A stretch of DNA of 48,609 nucleotides, taken from Sulfurimonas sp. (lineage in GTDB: Bacteria > Campylobacterota > Campylobacteria > Campylobacterales > Sulfurimonadaceae). The position numbers were made by a program, and so were the translations under genes. Below the pieces are notes generated by a model. The model saw only the letters and a list, made by a program, of their open reading frames with translations, did not search any database and was not told the origin of the DNA. Below, in pieces: positions 7,686-16,861 of this stretch (the stretch's first letter is position 1; the number at the start of each line of letters is the position of its first letter). The stretch spans positions 1 through 48,609 of the forward strand of contig JAMORO010000006.1 of assembly GCA_027063505.1 (NCBI GenBank), written 5' to 3'.

Positions 7686-9014
7686 ATGAAACTCTCCCAC
7701 TTAAAGCAAGTTATAAACTATCTAAAAACTTTTACAAAAATATCTGCCATCCATAGGGTGAGCGACAGTATCCTTAAGATAGCGTTTGATAAACATGATG
7801 ATATCTACTTTAATATGACCCGATCAAACTCTAGCATGTTTAAGTGTAAGGAGTACCCTCGTTCAAAGGTTTATAATGCTCCTTTTGATGTTATCATCGC
7901 AAAACGTTTTAATCGGTCTAATATTCTTGGAGTAGAACTTTTAAACGGTGATAAAATTATCCGTTTTAAAACAAGTGTAGCCTCTGCATACAAAGAGGAG
8001 ATAACATACTTACAGTTAGAGTTTACAGGAAAGTATACAAATGTCATCATTTTAGATGAGAAAAATATTGTTCTTGAAGCACTTCGTCATGTTGATCTCT
8101 TCTCCTCTTTTCGTGAGGTAAGAGTAGGACAACTGCTCCTTGATGTTCCTCCCGCTCCTTTTGTAGCAAAAGAGTATCCCCTAGAGGATGTTGCAACTTT
8201 TTTATATAGTGTTTATGAGAAAGAGCAGAATGCAAAACTAGATAATCTCAAAAAGCAAAAAGTAGCCTTTTTAAATAAAAAACTAAAAAAGTTAGAAAAA
8301 CTCTATGACAAGTTAGACTCACAAGAGAGTTTAGAAGAGGAGGCCCAAAAGGCCGAACACTATGGAAACTTAGTCCTATCAAATGTGCATAAGATTAAGC
8401 CTTATTCTCAAAAACTTTTTCTTGATGATTATGATGGAACAGAGATTTTAGTAACTATACCAAAAGCCTATCCGACAGCGTTTATGATAAGTGATATGTT
8501 CTTTACTAAGAGTAAAAAAGCGAAACAGAGAGCAAAACATTTACATATAGAAGAGGAGTCTCTTCGCTCGAAGATAGAGCATATAAAGCTTTTTATTCAC
8601 ACAGTAAATGCTGCAAAAGATGTAGCGAAGATAGAGCTGCTTTTCCCAAAACAGGTGCAGAGTAAGAAGATAAAAGTGAACGATAGTATAGAGGTTTTTT
8701 GGATAGAAGGCTACAAAGTACAGCTTGGAAAAAATGAGAGAGGAAATGTAGAAGTTTTAAAAAATGCACGGGCAAAAGATGTCTGGTTACACTTAAAAGA
8801 TCAACCCTCTTGCCATGTTATCATCACAACTGACAAGCAAAACTTGCCAGAAAAAATCATAAAAGCAGCGGCAAGACTCTGTGTAGATTTTACTACGACT
8901 GCGCAAGATAAGTTTTTGGTCGATTATACTCCCCGTAGAGAAGTTACCATTCAGAGTGGAGCAAATGTACTCTATAATAAATATAAGACTGTAGAGGTCG
9001 ACACAAGGCTTTAA
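7686..9014 (+). CDS. rqcH: NFACT-family ribosome quality-control protein RqcH-like (formerly 'fibronectin-binding protein')
   Basis: 442 residues, shorter than the about 570 of Bacillus RqcH. The N-terminal NFACT-N region (about 1-170) is followed by a long coiled coil (about 190-330, with KLKKLEKLYDKLDSQESLEEE) and a C-terminal NFACT-R (DUF814) domain from about 340, with KDVWLHLKDQPSCHVII. RqcH binds obstructed 50S subunits and recruits tRNA-Ala to add alanine tails to stalled chains. Gene order rqcH, small coiled protein, cdsA, dxr matches what I recall from Campylobacter. No good Shine-Dalgarno is seen; TAAAAT at 7674-7679 is close to the ATG, so the leader is very short or absent. Confidence 0.85.
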   Translation: MKLSHLKQVINYLKTFTKISAIHRVSDSILKIAFDKHDDIYFNMTRSNSSMFKCKEYPRSKVYNAPFDVIIAKRFNRSNILGVELLNGDKIIRFKTSVASAYKEEITYLQLEFTGKYTNVIILDEKNIVLEALRHVDLFSSFREVRVGQLLLDVPPAPFVAKEYPLEDVATFLYSVYEKEQNAKLDNLKKQKVAFLNKKLKKLEKLYDKLDSQESLEEEAQKAEHYGNLVLSNVHKIKPYSQKLFLDDYDGTEILVTIPKAYPTAFMISDMFFTKSKKAKQRAKHLHIEEESLRSKIEHIKLFIHTVNAAKDVAKIELLFPKQVQSKKIKVNDSIEVFWIEGYKVQLGKNERGNVEVLKNARAKDVWLHLKDQPSCHVIITTDKQNLPEKIIKAAARLCVDFTTTAQDKFLVDYTPRREVTIQSGANVLYNKYKTVEVDTRL

Positions 9015-9042
9015 AAGCCTTTGCAAAATTAAGGGAGAGGTG

Positions 9043-9348
9043 ATGGCAAATATTGGTCCTTTGGGAAGTGCTATTTTTACAAACCAGATGACTCCTGCAG
9101 TAGCTTCAAATCAAAATGCACATTCAAACCGTGTAGATTTTCAAAACATGGTAGCACAAGCTGCCGTAAATGAAAAAGATGAAAAGGTCTTAGAGGTACG
9201 TCCTGCAGAGGAAAACCAAGAGGTAAATGAAGATAAAGAGCATACTAGAGATGAGTCTGATCGTGAAAACAAGCGTAATAAAAAACAAGAAGAAGAGGAT
9301 GAGTCTGTAGAGATTCAAGCTGTTCATAAACTAGATATTAGAGTCTAA
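9043..9348 (+). CDS. Small acidic/charged protein, function unknown, conserved position before cdsA
   Basis: 101 residues from the ATG at 9043. A GTG at 9040 would add one residue, but the Shine-Dalgarno GGGAGAGG ends at 9040, so ATG 9043 fits better. The N-terminal third is uncharged (IGPLGSAIFTNQMTPAVAS); the middle is a low-complexity run of Glu, Lys, Asp and Arg; the end AVHKLDIRV looks like a short conserved hook. No signal peptide or membrane segment. It follows rqcH after 28 bp. A coiled-coil protein of unknown role occupies this slot in Campylobacter, as far as I recall. The pattern of hydrophobic ends with a disordered centre suggests a small adaptor; this is inference. Confidence 0.7.
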   Translation: MANIGPLGSAIFTNQMTPAVASNQNAHSNRVDFQNMVAQAAVNEKDEKVLEVRPAEENQEVNEDKEHTRDESDRENKRNKKQEEEDESVEIQAVHKLDIRV

Positions 9349-9375
9349 GGAACTTTCTTTTAAACTCAAATTAGA

Positions 9376-9403
9376 TATAATCTCCTCTTAATTAATAAGA
9401 GGA
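9376..9403 (+). promoter_or_regulatory. Internal -10 box plus hairpin that covers the cdsA ribosome-binding site
   Basis: TATAAT at 9376-9381 is followed by a 7-bp inverted repeat, TCCTCTT (9383-9389) and AAGAGGA (9397-9403), loop AATTAAT. The right arm is the Shine-Dalgarno sequence of cdsA (ATG 9410). A transcript reading through from rqcH would contain both arms and could hide the site; one starting at this promoter (about 9388) would lack most of the left arm. Confidence 0.5.
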
Positions 9404-9409
9404 TTTTGT

Positions 9410-10165
9410 ATGAGTATGTTTGGTGAACATAGTGAGAGAATTACAACGGGTGTAGCACTTTTAGTTGCTGTTTTAATTATTGGATTTATTGATAACTTTT
9501 TTATTATGTGGCTTGTTTTTGGAGCTATCTATATCTTAGCATTTAAAGAGGCGATTAAGCTTTTTGGTGTTGAAAATGATGGACTACTCCCTTTTGCTAT
9601 AGGCCTCTGGCTTGTGGCAGGAGTCTACCCTTATGGTGATGATCTTTTTGTTTTAGCAGGTGTTGCTTATGCAAGTGCTGTAGCATTTAACAAAGATATA
9701 GCATGGAAAGATTTTTATCCTTTTATCTACCCAACTGCTGGTGTTCTTTTTATGTTTACGATGTACCAAGAGTATGGCGTTTTATCTCTTCTTTGGTTAG
9801 TAGGTGTAGTCGCTCTTACTGATGTTGGGGCTTATGGCGTTGGTAAAAGTGTGGGAAAAACTCCCTTTTGTGAGACATCTCCAAACAAGACTATGGAGGG
9901 TGTTGTAGGTGGCATCACTGTAGCAACATTTGGTGGTATGTTTATAGGTCTTAGTATAGTTGACTTTGGTGTAGCATTTCTTGTGAGTTTTGCAGTTGCT
10001 GTGAGTTCTATCTTTGGTGACCTTTTTGAGTCCTCTCTTAAACGTGCAGCTGGAGTGAAAGATAGTGGTGACTTACTCCCTGGTCATGGTGGTGTTTTAG
10101 ATCGTATTGATGGTTATCTTTTTGGTGGCATCGTTATGTTGGTACTTCTTCGTGGATTAGTATAG
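9410..10165 (+). CDS. cdsA: Phosphatidate cytidylyltransferase CdsA
   Basis: 251 residues, an integral membrane enzyme making CDP-diacylglycerol from phosphatidate and CTP, the branch point of phospholipid synthesis. About seven hydrophobic segments are seen. The family signature SIFGDLFESSLKRAAGVKDS followed by GDLLPGHGGVLDRIDG lies at residues about 203-238 and contains the metal-binding acidic residues. Shine-Dalgarno AGAGGA precedes the ATG by 7 bp. The stop is 1 bp before the TTG start of dxr, so the two are coupled. Confidence 0.95.
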   Translation: MSMFGEHSERITTGVALLVAVLIIGFIDNFFIMWLVFGAIYILAFKEAIKLFGVENDGLLPFAIGLWLVAGVYPYGDDLFVLAGVAYASAVAFNKDIAWKDFYPFIYPTAGVLFMFTMYQEYGVLSLLWLVGVVALTDVGAYGVGKSVGKTPFCETSPNKTMEGVVGGITVATFGGMFIGLSIVDFGVAFLVSFAVAVSSIFGDLFESSLKRAAGVKDSGDLLPGHGGVLDRIDGYLFGGIVMLVLLRGLV

Positions 10166-10166
10166 T

Positions 10167-11237
10167 TTGATTCTTCTTGGTTCAACAGGCTCCATCGGGG
10201 TCAACACTCTTATCGTTGCTAAAAAGTTTGGTATTGAAGTTGAGGCACTTGTCTGTGGTTCGAACATAAAACTTTTAAATGAGCAGATAGCAGAGCATAA
10301 TCCTCAAGTAGTTGTTATCGCAAATGAGAATGATATAAAAGATGTGAATCACTCGCGTGTCTATGCAGGGAGTGAGGCTATCCTCTCTCTTATCGCAGAC
10401 TCAAAAAGTGAGCTTGTCGTAAATGCTCTTGTCGGATTTTTAGGACTTCGCCCTACACTCAAAGCACTAGAGTGTAACAAAAAAGTAGCATTAGCAAATA
10501 AAGAGTCTTTAGTTGCAAGTGGTGCTTTTATAGATACATCAAATATTCAACCCATAGATAGTGAACATTTTGGGCTCTGGTATCTTCTTCAAGATAGAGC
10601 GGTGAGTAAGATGATTATCACTGCAAGTGGAGGAGCATTTCGTGACTGGGATATAGCACGGCTTCAAAATGCTACACTCGCAGATACTCAAAAGCATCCT
10701 AACTGGTCTATGGGACAAAAGATAACCATAGATAGTGCAACTATGGTCAACAAAATGTTTGAACTCCTAGAAGCTCGTTGGCTTTTTGGTGAAGGATCTT
10801 ACGATGCTATCATCGAGACAAAGTCCCTTATCCATGCACTTATAGACTTTAAAGATGGCTCAACTACAGCACACTTTGCACATGCAAGTATGCAGCTTCC
10901 TATCGCTTATGCACTTGATGAGAAGATGGATGAGAATATTTTAGGTCATGTAGATCTACTTAAGGTTGGAAGTTTAGAGTTTAGAGAGATAGAGAGTGAA
11001 CGCTACCCTGTATGGGCTATTAAAGGGGAGCTACTTCAAAACCCTGCTCGTGGTGTTGTTGTAAATGCTGCAAATGAAGCAGCTATTGAGCTTTTTATAG
11101 ATAAAAAGATAGGTTTTATGGATATAGCTAAAAATATTAATAGTGCGTTTGAGAAGTTTAGTTCTCTTCCAAAAACAGTAGATGATGTTTTTGCGATAGA
11201 TGAAGCGGTTAGAAGCTTTGTAAAAGGCTCTAGATGA
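10167..11237 (+). CDS. dxr: 1-deoxy-D-xylulose-5-phosphate reductoisomerase Dxr (TTG start)
   Basis: 356 residues. Dxr reduces and rearranges DXP to MEP, the committing step of the non-mevalonate isoprenoid pathway, using NADPH. The N-terminus ILLGSTGSIG is the NADPH-binding motif; ALANKES (about 108-114), the GGAFRDW and HPNWSMGQKITIDSATMVNK segments are the active-site loops. The start is TTG at 10167: the same frame has a TAG at 10158-10160 and no ATG or GTG before the essential GSTGSIG, so TTG is forced. It overlaps the methyltransferase gene by 4 bp (ATGA). Confidence 0.95.
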   Translation: MILLGSTGSIGVNTLIVAKKFGIEVEALVCGSNIKLLNEQIAEHNPQVVVIANENDIKDVNHSRVYAGSEAILSLIADSKSELVVNALVGFLGLRPTLKALECNKKVALANKESLVASGAFIDTSNIQPIDSEHFGLWYLLQDRAVSKMIITASGGAFRDWDIARLQNATLADTQKHPNWSMGQKITIDSATMVNKMFELLEARWLFGEGSYDAIIETKSLIHALIDFKDGSTTAHFAHASMQLPIAYALDEKMDENILGHVDLLKVGSLEFREIESERYPVWAIKGELLQNPARGVVVNAANEAAIELFIDKKIGFMDIAKNINSAFEKFSSLPKTVDDVFAIDEAVRSFVKGSR

Positions 11238-12283
11238 TAAAAGGTGTTTCACTTTTTGCAAATGTAGGGATAGCTGAGACCTATATAAAAAATCACAACA
11301 TTCAGATAGCAGTAGCAAATGAGCTGCTGAAAAATCGTGCAGAGTTTCATGCTCAGATGCATAAAAAGTGTAAGATGATTCAGGGTGATATCACCAATGA
11401 TGAGGTTTTTAACAGCGTTTTAGAGGAGTCGAGAAAACAGCAGTGTGACTTTCTCATCGCTACTCCTCCTTGTCAAGGGATGAGTCTAGCGGGAAAAATG
11501 CGTGAAGATGATCCTAGAAACTCACTTATAAAGTATGTTATAAAACTAGCACAAGAACTAGAACCCCAAAATATACTCATAGAAAATGTCCCTAAAGTTT
11601 TAAATACCTACCTTGTTCACAAGGGTGAGAAAGTAAAAATCACTGACTTCATAAAGAGTGAGTTAGAGCCTCTAGGCTACATCGTAAACTCTGTGGTAGT
11701 AGATGCTTCAGATTACGGTACACCACAGAGTAGAAAACGAGCTATTTTTCTTATATCTAAAGTGGCAAAATGGGAACTTCCTGAGAAAAAGGAGAAGATA
11801 ACTGTTCGTGAAGTTATCGAGCATCTTCCAAGCTTAGAGAGTGGGGAGAGTTCTGAGATAGCGTTTCATAAGGCAAAAGTGCATAACGAGAGACATATAG
11901 CGTTTTTAAAACGTACTCCTACAGGAAAAACAGCCCTCCATAACAGAGTGCACTACCCTAAAAAAGTAGATGGAACTCGCATAAAAGGGTATGACACAAC
12001 TTATAAACGTATAGAGTGGGATAAACCATCTCCGACAATAACTATGGCAAATGGTTCTGTATCGAGTCAAAACAATGTACATCCGGGACGACTCAAAGAG
12101 GATGGAACTTACTCAGATGCGAGAGTTTTAACACTTAAAGAGATTTTTATACTTACAGGACTTCCAAACAATTGGACTCCACCAGAGTGGGCGAGTGAGA
12201 ATCTAATCCGACAAGTCATAGGAGAGGGAGTCCCTCCAAGGCTCATAGATAATCTTCTCTCAACGATGCCCATAAAAAAGTAG
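11234..12283 (+). CDS. DNA (cytosine-5) methyltransferase of a Type II restriction-modification pair
   Basis: 349 residues with the ordered C5-methyltransferase motifs: SAM-binding start GVSLFANVGIAE (4-15, diverged from FAGIGG), catalytic ATPPCQGMS with Cys80, ILIENVP (114-120), DYGTPQSRKRAIFL (160-173) and the final IGEGVPPRL (about 334-342). The variable region about 180-290 is the target-recognition domain, so the site cannot be read from sequence. ATGA overlap with dxr and a 1-bp gap to the HNH gene show a compact module placed inside a housekeeping operon. The host gains self-protection; expression depends on read-through from dxr. Confidence 0.9.
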   Translation: MIKGVSLFANVGIAETYIKNHNIQIAVANELLKNRAEFHAQMHKKCKMIQGDITNDEVFNSVLEESRKQQCDFLIATPPCQGMSLAGKMREDDPRNSLIKYVIKLAQELEPQNILIENVPKVLNTYLVHKGEKVKITDFIKSELEPLGYIVNSVVVDASDYGTPQSRKRAIFLISKVAKWELPEKKEKITVREVIEHLPSLESGESSEIAFHKAKVHNERHIAFLKRTPTGKTALHNRVHYPKKVDGTRIKGYDTTYKRIEWDKPSPTITMANGSVSSQNNVHPGRLKEDGTYSDARVLTLKEIFILTGLPNNWTPPEWASENLIRQVIGEGVPPRLIDNLLSTMPIKK

Positions 12284-12284
12284 A

Positions 12285-13382
12285 ATGAAAAGAACACACT
12301 ACCGCTGGCAAGCTCCTGGAAATGGGAAGATATTTGATGCACCACTTGGCGAGGCGAGTTATATGAACACTCGCACGTTGAGTGTACTTCGCTACATACA
12401 GAGCAAAGTGAAAGTCTCTCAAGCTATCTTTGATAGAGAGATAAAAGAGTACTTAGAAAAACATAGCGATTATAGAGCCAACAACTCAACTCCTTCCCAC
12501 TTCTTTCGACCACTTCTCTTTTTAGGATTTTTAAAGATGAGTTCAAGTCGGGTGATAGAGTTGACACTAGAAGGCGATAAATTTTTACACTTTTATGAGA
12601 AAGAAGAGTACGCGAAATGTAAAAAGTACATCTTAAATCAACTCGACAACTCTATTTATCCAAATATCGCCACAAAAGATATAAAATTACAACTTTTTCC
12701 CTTTAGAATTTTGTTTAAATTACTCCTACAAGAGGGGGAGAGGGGTTTAAGTAGAGAGTTTATAAAAGAGCAGTTAGTCTACTTAAAAGAGTATGATGAC
12801 TTAGCCCTCTACTTACACACTAAGAGCATTTTAAAGATAGCACACCATGAAGAGTACGATAAGTTCTACACTTGGGTAGTGAACTCTTTAGTAAACATAG
12901 AGATACTAGAAGTGAAAGAGAGACACTACTTTATCGCAGAAGATATGCTTAAAAATGTAGAAGAACTCTATAAAAATCTCCCCTTTGAGTCACTCTTCTT
13001 TAACGACACAACATTACTCTGTCAGCTTGATTTTAAAACGGCAAGTGAACGCTATAAACGCGATGCAAAGCTAATTGTTGCTGCAAAAGAGCGAGATGAG
13101 TATATCTGTCAGGTAGATGCAAGTCATACAACTTTTCTCTCTAAGGGGAAAAACTATGTTGAGGGGCATCATGTTATCCCTATGTTTCAGCAGAAAAACT
13201 ACAGTTTTGAGCTGGATGATGTTGCAAACATACTCTCTTTATGCCCAAACTGTCATCGTGAGATACACTCAGGTGATGAGCGAGAAAAAATTTTAGAGAC
13301 TATTTATAATCGCCAAGTAGCGTTTATGAGTGCAAATGGAGTGAGTAAAGATGAGTTATATAAGATGTACTTCTGTGCTTAG
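12285..13382 (+). CDS. HNH endonuclease, probable restriction partner of the adjacent methyltransferase
   Basis: 365 residues. The C-terminal third has an HNH fold: EGHHVIPM with His295-His296, N315 in VANILSLCPNC, and HREIH with His324 and His328; Cys320 and Cys323 with an upstream Cys (CQVDAS, 275) could hold a structural zinc. The N-terminal two thirds (about 30-240) are helical with a winged-helix-like start (STPSHFFRPLLFLGFL) and may recognise DNA. It lies 1 bp after the cytosine methyltransferase stop. HNH plus adjacent methylase is the usual layout of several Type II systems. A modified-DNA-dependent nuclease is the alternative. Its last 32 bp overlap the outer-membrane gene. Confidence 0.82.
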   Translation: MKRTHYRWQAPGNGKIFDAPLGEASYMNTRTLSVLRYIQSKVKVSQAIFDREIKEYLEKHSDYRANNSTPSHFFRPLLFLGFLKMSSSRVIELTLEGDKFLHFYEKEEYAKCKKYILNQLDNSIYPNIATKDIKLQLFPFRILFKLLLQEGERGLSREFIKEQLVYLKEYDDLALYLHTKSILKIAHHEEYDKFYTWVVNSLVNIEILEVKERHYFIAEDMLKNVEELYKNLPFESLFFNDTTLLCQLDFKTASERYKRDAKLIVAAKERDEYICQVDASHTTFLSKGKNYVEGHHVIPMFQQKNYSFELDDVANILSLCPNCHREIHSGDEREKILETIYNRQVAFMSANGVSKDELYKMYFCA

Positions 13383-14853
13383 ACTCTTTCTAGTAGTCAC
13401 TCTTTTAAGTGGTTTAGTGAGTGCTAAAGAGTTAGATATCTCTCATGGAGCACTCCGAACATCTTATGAGAGTGTGACTATAAGTCCGAGTGAAGATATG
13501 GGACTCTTGGGGATAAGTTATCTTTTTGAGCCAAATGAGTACTTCTACTATGGTGCTAGTGTTTATGGAACACTCAGTGGTAAACGTGGGGGTTTTTTTG
13601 TAGGTGGCTTTAGTGCTGGTGTAAAGTACCCACTCTATGAAAAACTTCTTTTTGATACAGGTGCTTTCGTTGGTGGTGGTGGCGGTGGTTCTGCTCCCCA
13701 AGGAGGTGGCCTAATGCTTAAAGGCTATGGTGGTCTGCTATATGAGTTTGATGGCTACTCTCTAGGTGCAAACTACTCCTATGTAAAGTTTCCAAATGGT
13801 GATATAGATAGCTCGGGAGTCTCTGTTGTAGCTGATGTAAAGTTTGATACTCTTTTTGTACCTACACCGCTAAAGCCAGAGTACTTTAAAAATGCTCGTT
13901 TTCTCAACAAAAGAGACTATATGGTAGCAACAGCTCAAGTCTACTTTCCAAAAGAGGGAACAAAAAAAGTAAATGCAACTCCCTTAGATCAAAACATAAA
14001 ACTTGCAGGGTTTGAGTATGGGCAGCATATCTCTCCTCATACTATCGCTTACATTGAGACTGCTGGAGCTCTTGGTGGCGATAGTACAGGGTATATGGAG
14101 ATTTTGGGTGGACTTGGATACTCACAAGATATTTTGAGAGGAGTCTCCGCTCAGGCAAAACTCTCACTAGGAAGTGCTGGTGGTGGTCAGGTAAATACAG
14201 GGGGAGGAGCTATCTCAAAAGCTTCACTGAACCTAAACTATGACATTAGTAAAGATATAACTTTTGGTCTCTCCGGTGGCTATTACCATGCTTTTGAGGG
14301 GGAGTTTGATGCACTCTTTAGTAAAGTACAACTAGGGTTTAACACAAATCTTCTAACTCTCTCTAAAGAGGGGGAGAAGATAGCTTTTGATAGTTTGGCA
14401 TCGCAGAAGTTTATCATACGTTTTGCACATCAAACATATATATACTCAGAAGATTTAAGTACACGAGATGATGGGGTGGATGTGCATCTTGTAGGTACAA
14501 AAATTGACTGGTTCTTAACACAAAACATTTATGTAAGTGGTCAAGCATTTGCTGCATATAAAGGGGGTGCTGGTGGGTATGCAACTGGAGCCTTTGGAGT
14601 TGGGTATGTTCAAGCTCTTCTCTATGATATCTCTTTAGTTACAGAGTTAAATGCAGGAGCAGGTGGTGGCGGGAGTATAGAGACTGGAGTGGGTGCCATT
14701 CTCCAACCTATGGCTGGATTAAGATATGATTTTGATAAAAAATTTGGTATGGAACTTTTAGCTGGTAAAGTTATAGCAATAGATGGTGTTTTAGATACAA
14801 ATGTGATAGAATGGTCTCTTATATATAGATTTGATAAATTGATTCAGAAGTAG
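13351..14853 (+). CDS. Outer-membrane beta-barrel-type protein, glycine rich
   Basis: 500 residues. A signal peptide ends near LLSGLVSA. The mature protein has alternating short hydrophobic strands rich in Gly, Tyr and Phe (GGLLYEFDGYSLGANYSYV, GVGYVQALLYDISLVTELN), a Gly-rich loop (GAFVGGGGGGSAPQGGG) and a second such loop (NAGAGGGGSIETG), suggesting a two-fold repeat of barrel strands. The start is inside the HNH gene: ATG 13351 has Shine-Dalgarno GGAG at 13338-13341; an in-frame GTG at 13375 gives a more compact signal peptide but no clear ribosome site. It precedes a histidine kinase and tsaD. Porin-like or surface roles are possible; no family is recognised. Confidence 0.8.
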   Translation: MSYIRCTSVLRLFLVVTLLSGLVSAKELDISHGALRTSYESVTISPSEDMGLLGISYLFEPNEYFYYGASVYGTLSGKRGGFFVGGFSAGVKYPLYEKLLFDTGAFVGGGGGGSAPQGGGLMLKGYGGLLYEFDGYSLGANYSYVKFPNGDIDSSGVSVVADVKFDTLFVPTPLKPEYFKNARFLNKRDYMVATAQVYFPKEGTKKVNATPLDQNIKLAGFEYGQHISPHTIAYIETAGALGGDSTGYMEILGGLGYSQDILRGVSAQAKLSLGSAGGGQVNTGGGAISKASLNLNYDISKDITFGLSGGYYHAFEGEFDALFSKVQLGFNTNLLTLSKEGEKIAFDSLASQKFIIRFAHQTYIYSEDLSTRDDGVDVHLVGTKIDWFLTQNIYVSGQAFAAYKGGAGGYATGAFGVGYVQALLYDISLVTELNAGAGGGGSIETGVGAILQPMAGLRYDFDKKFGMELLAGKVIAIDGVLDTNVIEWSLIYRFDKLIQK

Positions 14854-14860
14854 GTACTCT

Positions 14861-15850
14861 TTGATATTAGATAAGTTAAACCATATGATTACAACTATAT
14901 CAAACAGAAAAATAATTTTCATTGGAACACTGCTTGTTATCTCTGGCTCTATCCCCCTTGTTTATGTAGGTTCATTTATTGGTGGTGTGGAGTATACTGC
15001 TTTTTTATTCTATATTTCTATTATTTTACCACTACTTTTAGCACCTATAACTCTCTCTTTTGTTGTCAAATTAACAGTAAAGCTAGAGCATGTCAAAGAG
15101 CATCTTGCAAATGAGATAGAGAAAAATAAGGCAAAAGATATTATTCTCTATGAACAGGCTAGGTTTGCCCTTATGGGAGAGATGATGGCAAATATATCAC
15201 ATCAGTGGAAGCAACCGCTTCACACGATAAATCTCGCAGTTATAAATGCTAGAATGCAGACTTCTGACTATAAAAAAAGAGAGAAGAACTATGATATCAT
15301 CGAGGAAAATGTTAACTATCTTGCAACAACTATAAATGATTTCATGTCTTATTTTGATAAAAGAACACACTCTGAGATACGAAGTTTAGAGGATATCCTC
15401 TCTGAAGTGAAGAGTATAGCAGGTGAGAGTATTAGAAACTCAGATATAGAACTTTCAATCCTTATGGAAATAGAAAATAAGAGTATAAAAGTTGCCTCTT
15501 CTCTCTCTCAAATACTACTTAACCTTATAAATAATGCCAAGGATGCTCTCCTAACTCAAAAGAGTAAAAGAGAGATTAGACTCACTTTTACCATAGTTTT
15601 GGATAAACTCTGTATCTACTGTTGTGATAATGGTTCAGGGATAGATGATGCAATAAAAGAGCAGATTTTCAATCCCTATTTTACAACAAAAGGGCAGTCT
15701 CAGGGAACGGGTATAGGTCTCTATATGTCAAAGCAGATCACAGATAAGTTCTTAAATGGAGAACTAGTTTTAGAGTGTAGTAAAAATAAAACTTGTTTTA
15801 AAGTTTTAATTCCAGTTGGAGAAAATTGTCAAATAGAGGATAATAGTTAA
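14861..15850 (+). CDS. Orphan membrane sensor histidine kinase
   Basis: 329 residues. Two membrane segments (about 19-40 and 45-72) with only a few residues between them, so little periplasmic sensor; a short coiled linker; then the phosphoacceptor region MGEMMANISHQWKQPL with its His at about 114, N-box LLNLINNAKDAL, G1 DNGSGID, F/G2 NPYFTTKGQSQGTGIGLYMSK. ISHQWKQPL is the variant common in this phylum. The start is TTG at 14861 (AGG at 14852-14854 upstream); ATG at 14885 in frame lacks a ribosome site. No response regulator is nearby, so its partner is unknown. It sits between the outer-membrane gene (7-bp gap) and tsaD (no gap). Confidence 0.88.
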   Translation: MILDKLNHMITTISNRKIIFIGTLLVISGSIPLVYVGSFIGGVEYTAFLFYISIILPLLLAPITLSFVVKLTVKLEHVKEHLANEIEKNKAKDIILYEQARFALMGEMMANISHQWKQPLHTINLAVINARMQTSDYKKREKNYDIIEENVNYLATTINDFMSYFDKRTHSEIRSLEDILSEVKSIAGESIRNSDIELSILMEIENKSIKVASSLSQILLNLINNAKDALLTQKSKREIRLTFTIVLDKLCIYCCDNGSGIDDAIKEQIFNPYFTTKGQSQGTGIGLYMSKQITDKFLNGELVLECSKNKTCFKVLIPVGENCQIEDNS

Positions 15851-16837
15851 ATGATACTAAGTATAGAGAGTTCATGTGATGATAGTGCTATCGCCATTAC
15901 AGAGATAGCGACAAAAAAGCTTCTTTTTCATAAAAAAATTAGTCAAGAGTTAGAGCATAGTGTATATGGTGGTGTTGTTCCAGAACTTGCAGCACGTTTA
16001 CATGCTGAAGCACTACCAAAGATATTAGAACAGGTAAAGGAGTACTTTCCAAAGCTTAAAGCAGTGGCAGTTACCTCGACTCCTGGTCTTGCTGTTACTC
16101 TTGTTGAGGGTGTTACGATGGCGAAAGCTATTGCTCTGTCTTTAGATATTCCTCTAATTGGGGTAAATCATCTTATTGGACATATTTACTCTCTTTTTAT
16201 AGAGAAAGAGACTCAGTTTCCTCTTACTTGTCTGCTTGTCTCAGGTGGACATACTCAGGTGATGGAAGTGAAGAGTTTAACGGAGATTCAGACAGTTGCA
16301 AAGTCAATGGATGATAGTTTTGGAGAGAGTTTTGATAAGGTAGCAAAGATGATGGGTCTTGGGTATCCAGGTGGTCCAGCTATCCAAGAGTTAGCAAAGG
16401 GTGGAGATAGACTTAAGCATAATTTCACAGTACCCTTGCATCAGTCTCCACTAATAGCGTTTAGCTACTCAGGGCTTAAAAATGCTGTCCGTTTAGCTGT
16501 TTTAGAAGAGGAAAAAAAGGAAACGCCAAACTTTCAAGATATAGCTGCCTCTTTTGAGCATATCGCTACAAAACACCTTACTATGAAGTTAAAGAAGTAC
16601 TTTAAAACTGTAAGACCCTCTACTTTTGCCATAGTTGGTGGAGCATCAGCTAACCTCTATCTTCGTTCTCAAATAGAAGAGCTTCTAAAACCACACAAGG
16701 CAGAACTCTTACTCAGTGAACTAAAATACTGCTCAGATAATGCAGCAATGATAGGTCGTGTGGCTATTGAGATGTATGAGAAGGAGATGTTTAGCTCTCT
16801 TGAAGAGTTGATAAGTTCACCAAGAAGTCAGCTTTAA
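15851..16837 (+). CDS. tsaD: tRNA N6-threonylcarbamoyladenosine transferase TsaD
   Basis: 328 residues. TsaD transfers the threonylcarbamoyl group from its AMP adduct to A37 of ANN-decoding tRNAs, with TsaB and TsaE. Metal ligands HLIGH are at His107 and His111; the ATP/kinase-fold motifs [39 protein letters not shown] and [11 protein letters not shown] are present, with a closing acidic SDNAAMIG. The ATG directly abuts the kinase stop (TAAATG). It belongs to the same run as dxr, as I recall for Campylobacter. Confidence 0.96.
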   Translation: MILSIESSCDDSAIAITEIATKKLLFHKKISQELEHSVYGGVVPELAARLHAEALPKILEQVKEYFPKLKAVAVTSTPGLAVTLVEGVTMAKAIALSLDIPLIGVNHLIGHIYSLFIEKETQFPLTCLLVSGGHTQVMEVKSLTEIQTVAKSMDDSFGESFDKVAKMMGLGYPGGPAIQELAKGGDRLKHNFTVPLHQSPLIAFSYSGLKNAVRLAVLEEEKKETPNFQDIAASFEHIATKHLTMKLKKYFKTVRPSTFAIVGGASANLYLRSQIEELLKPHKAELLLSELKYCSDNAAMIGRVAIEMYEKEMFSSLEELISSPRSQL

Positions 16838-16861
16838 TCAAGTGAGGAGTAAAATAATTTT

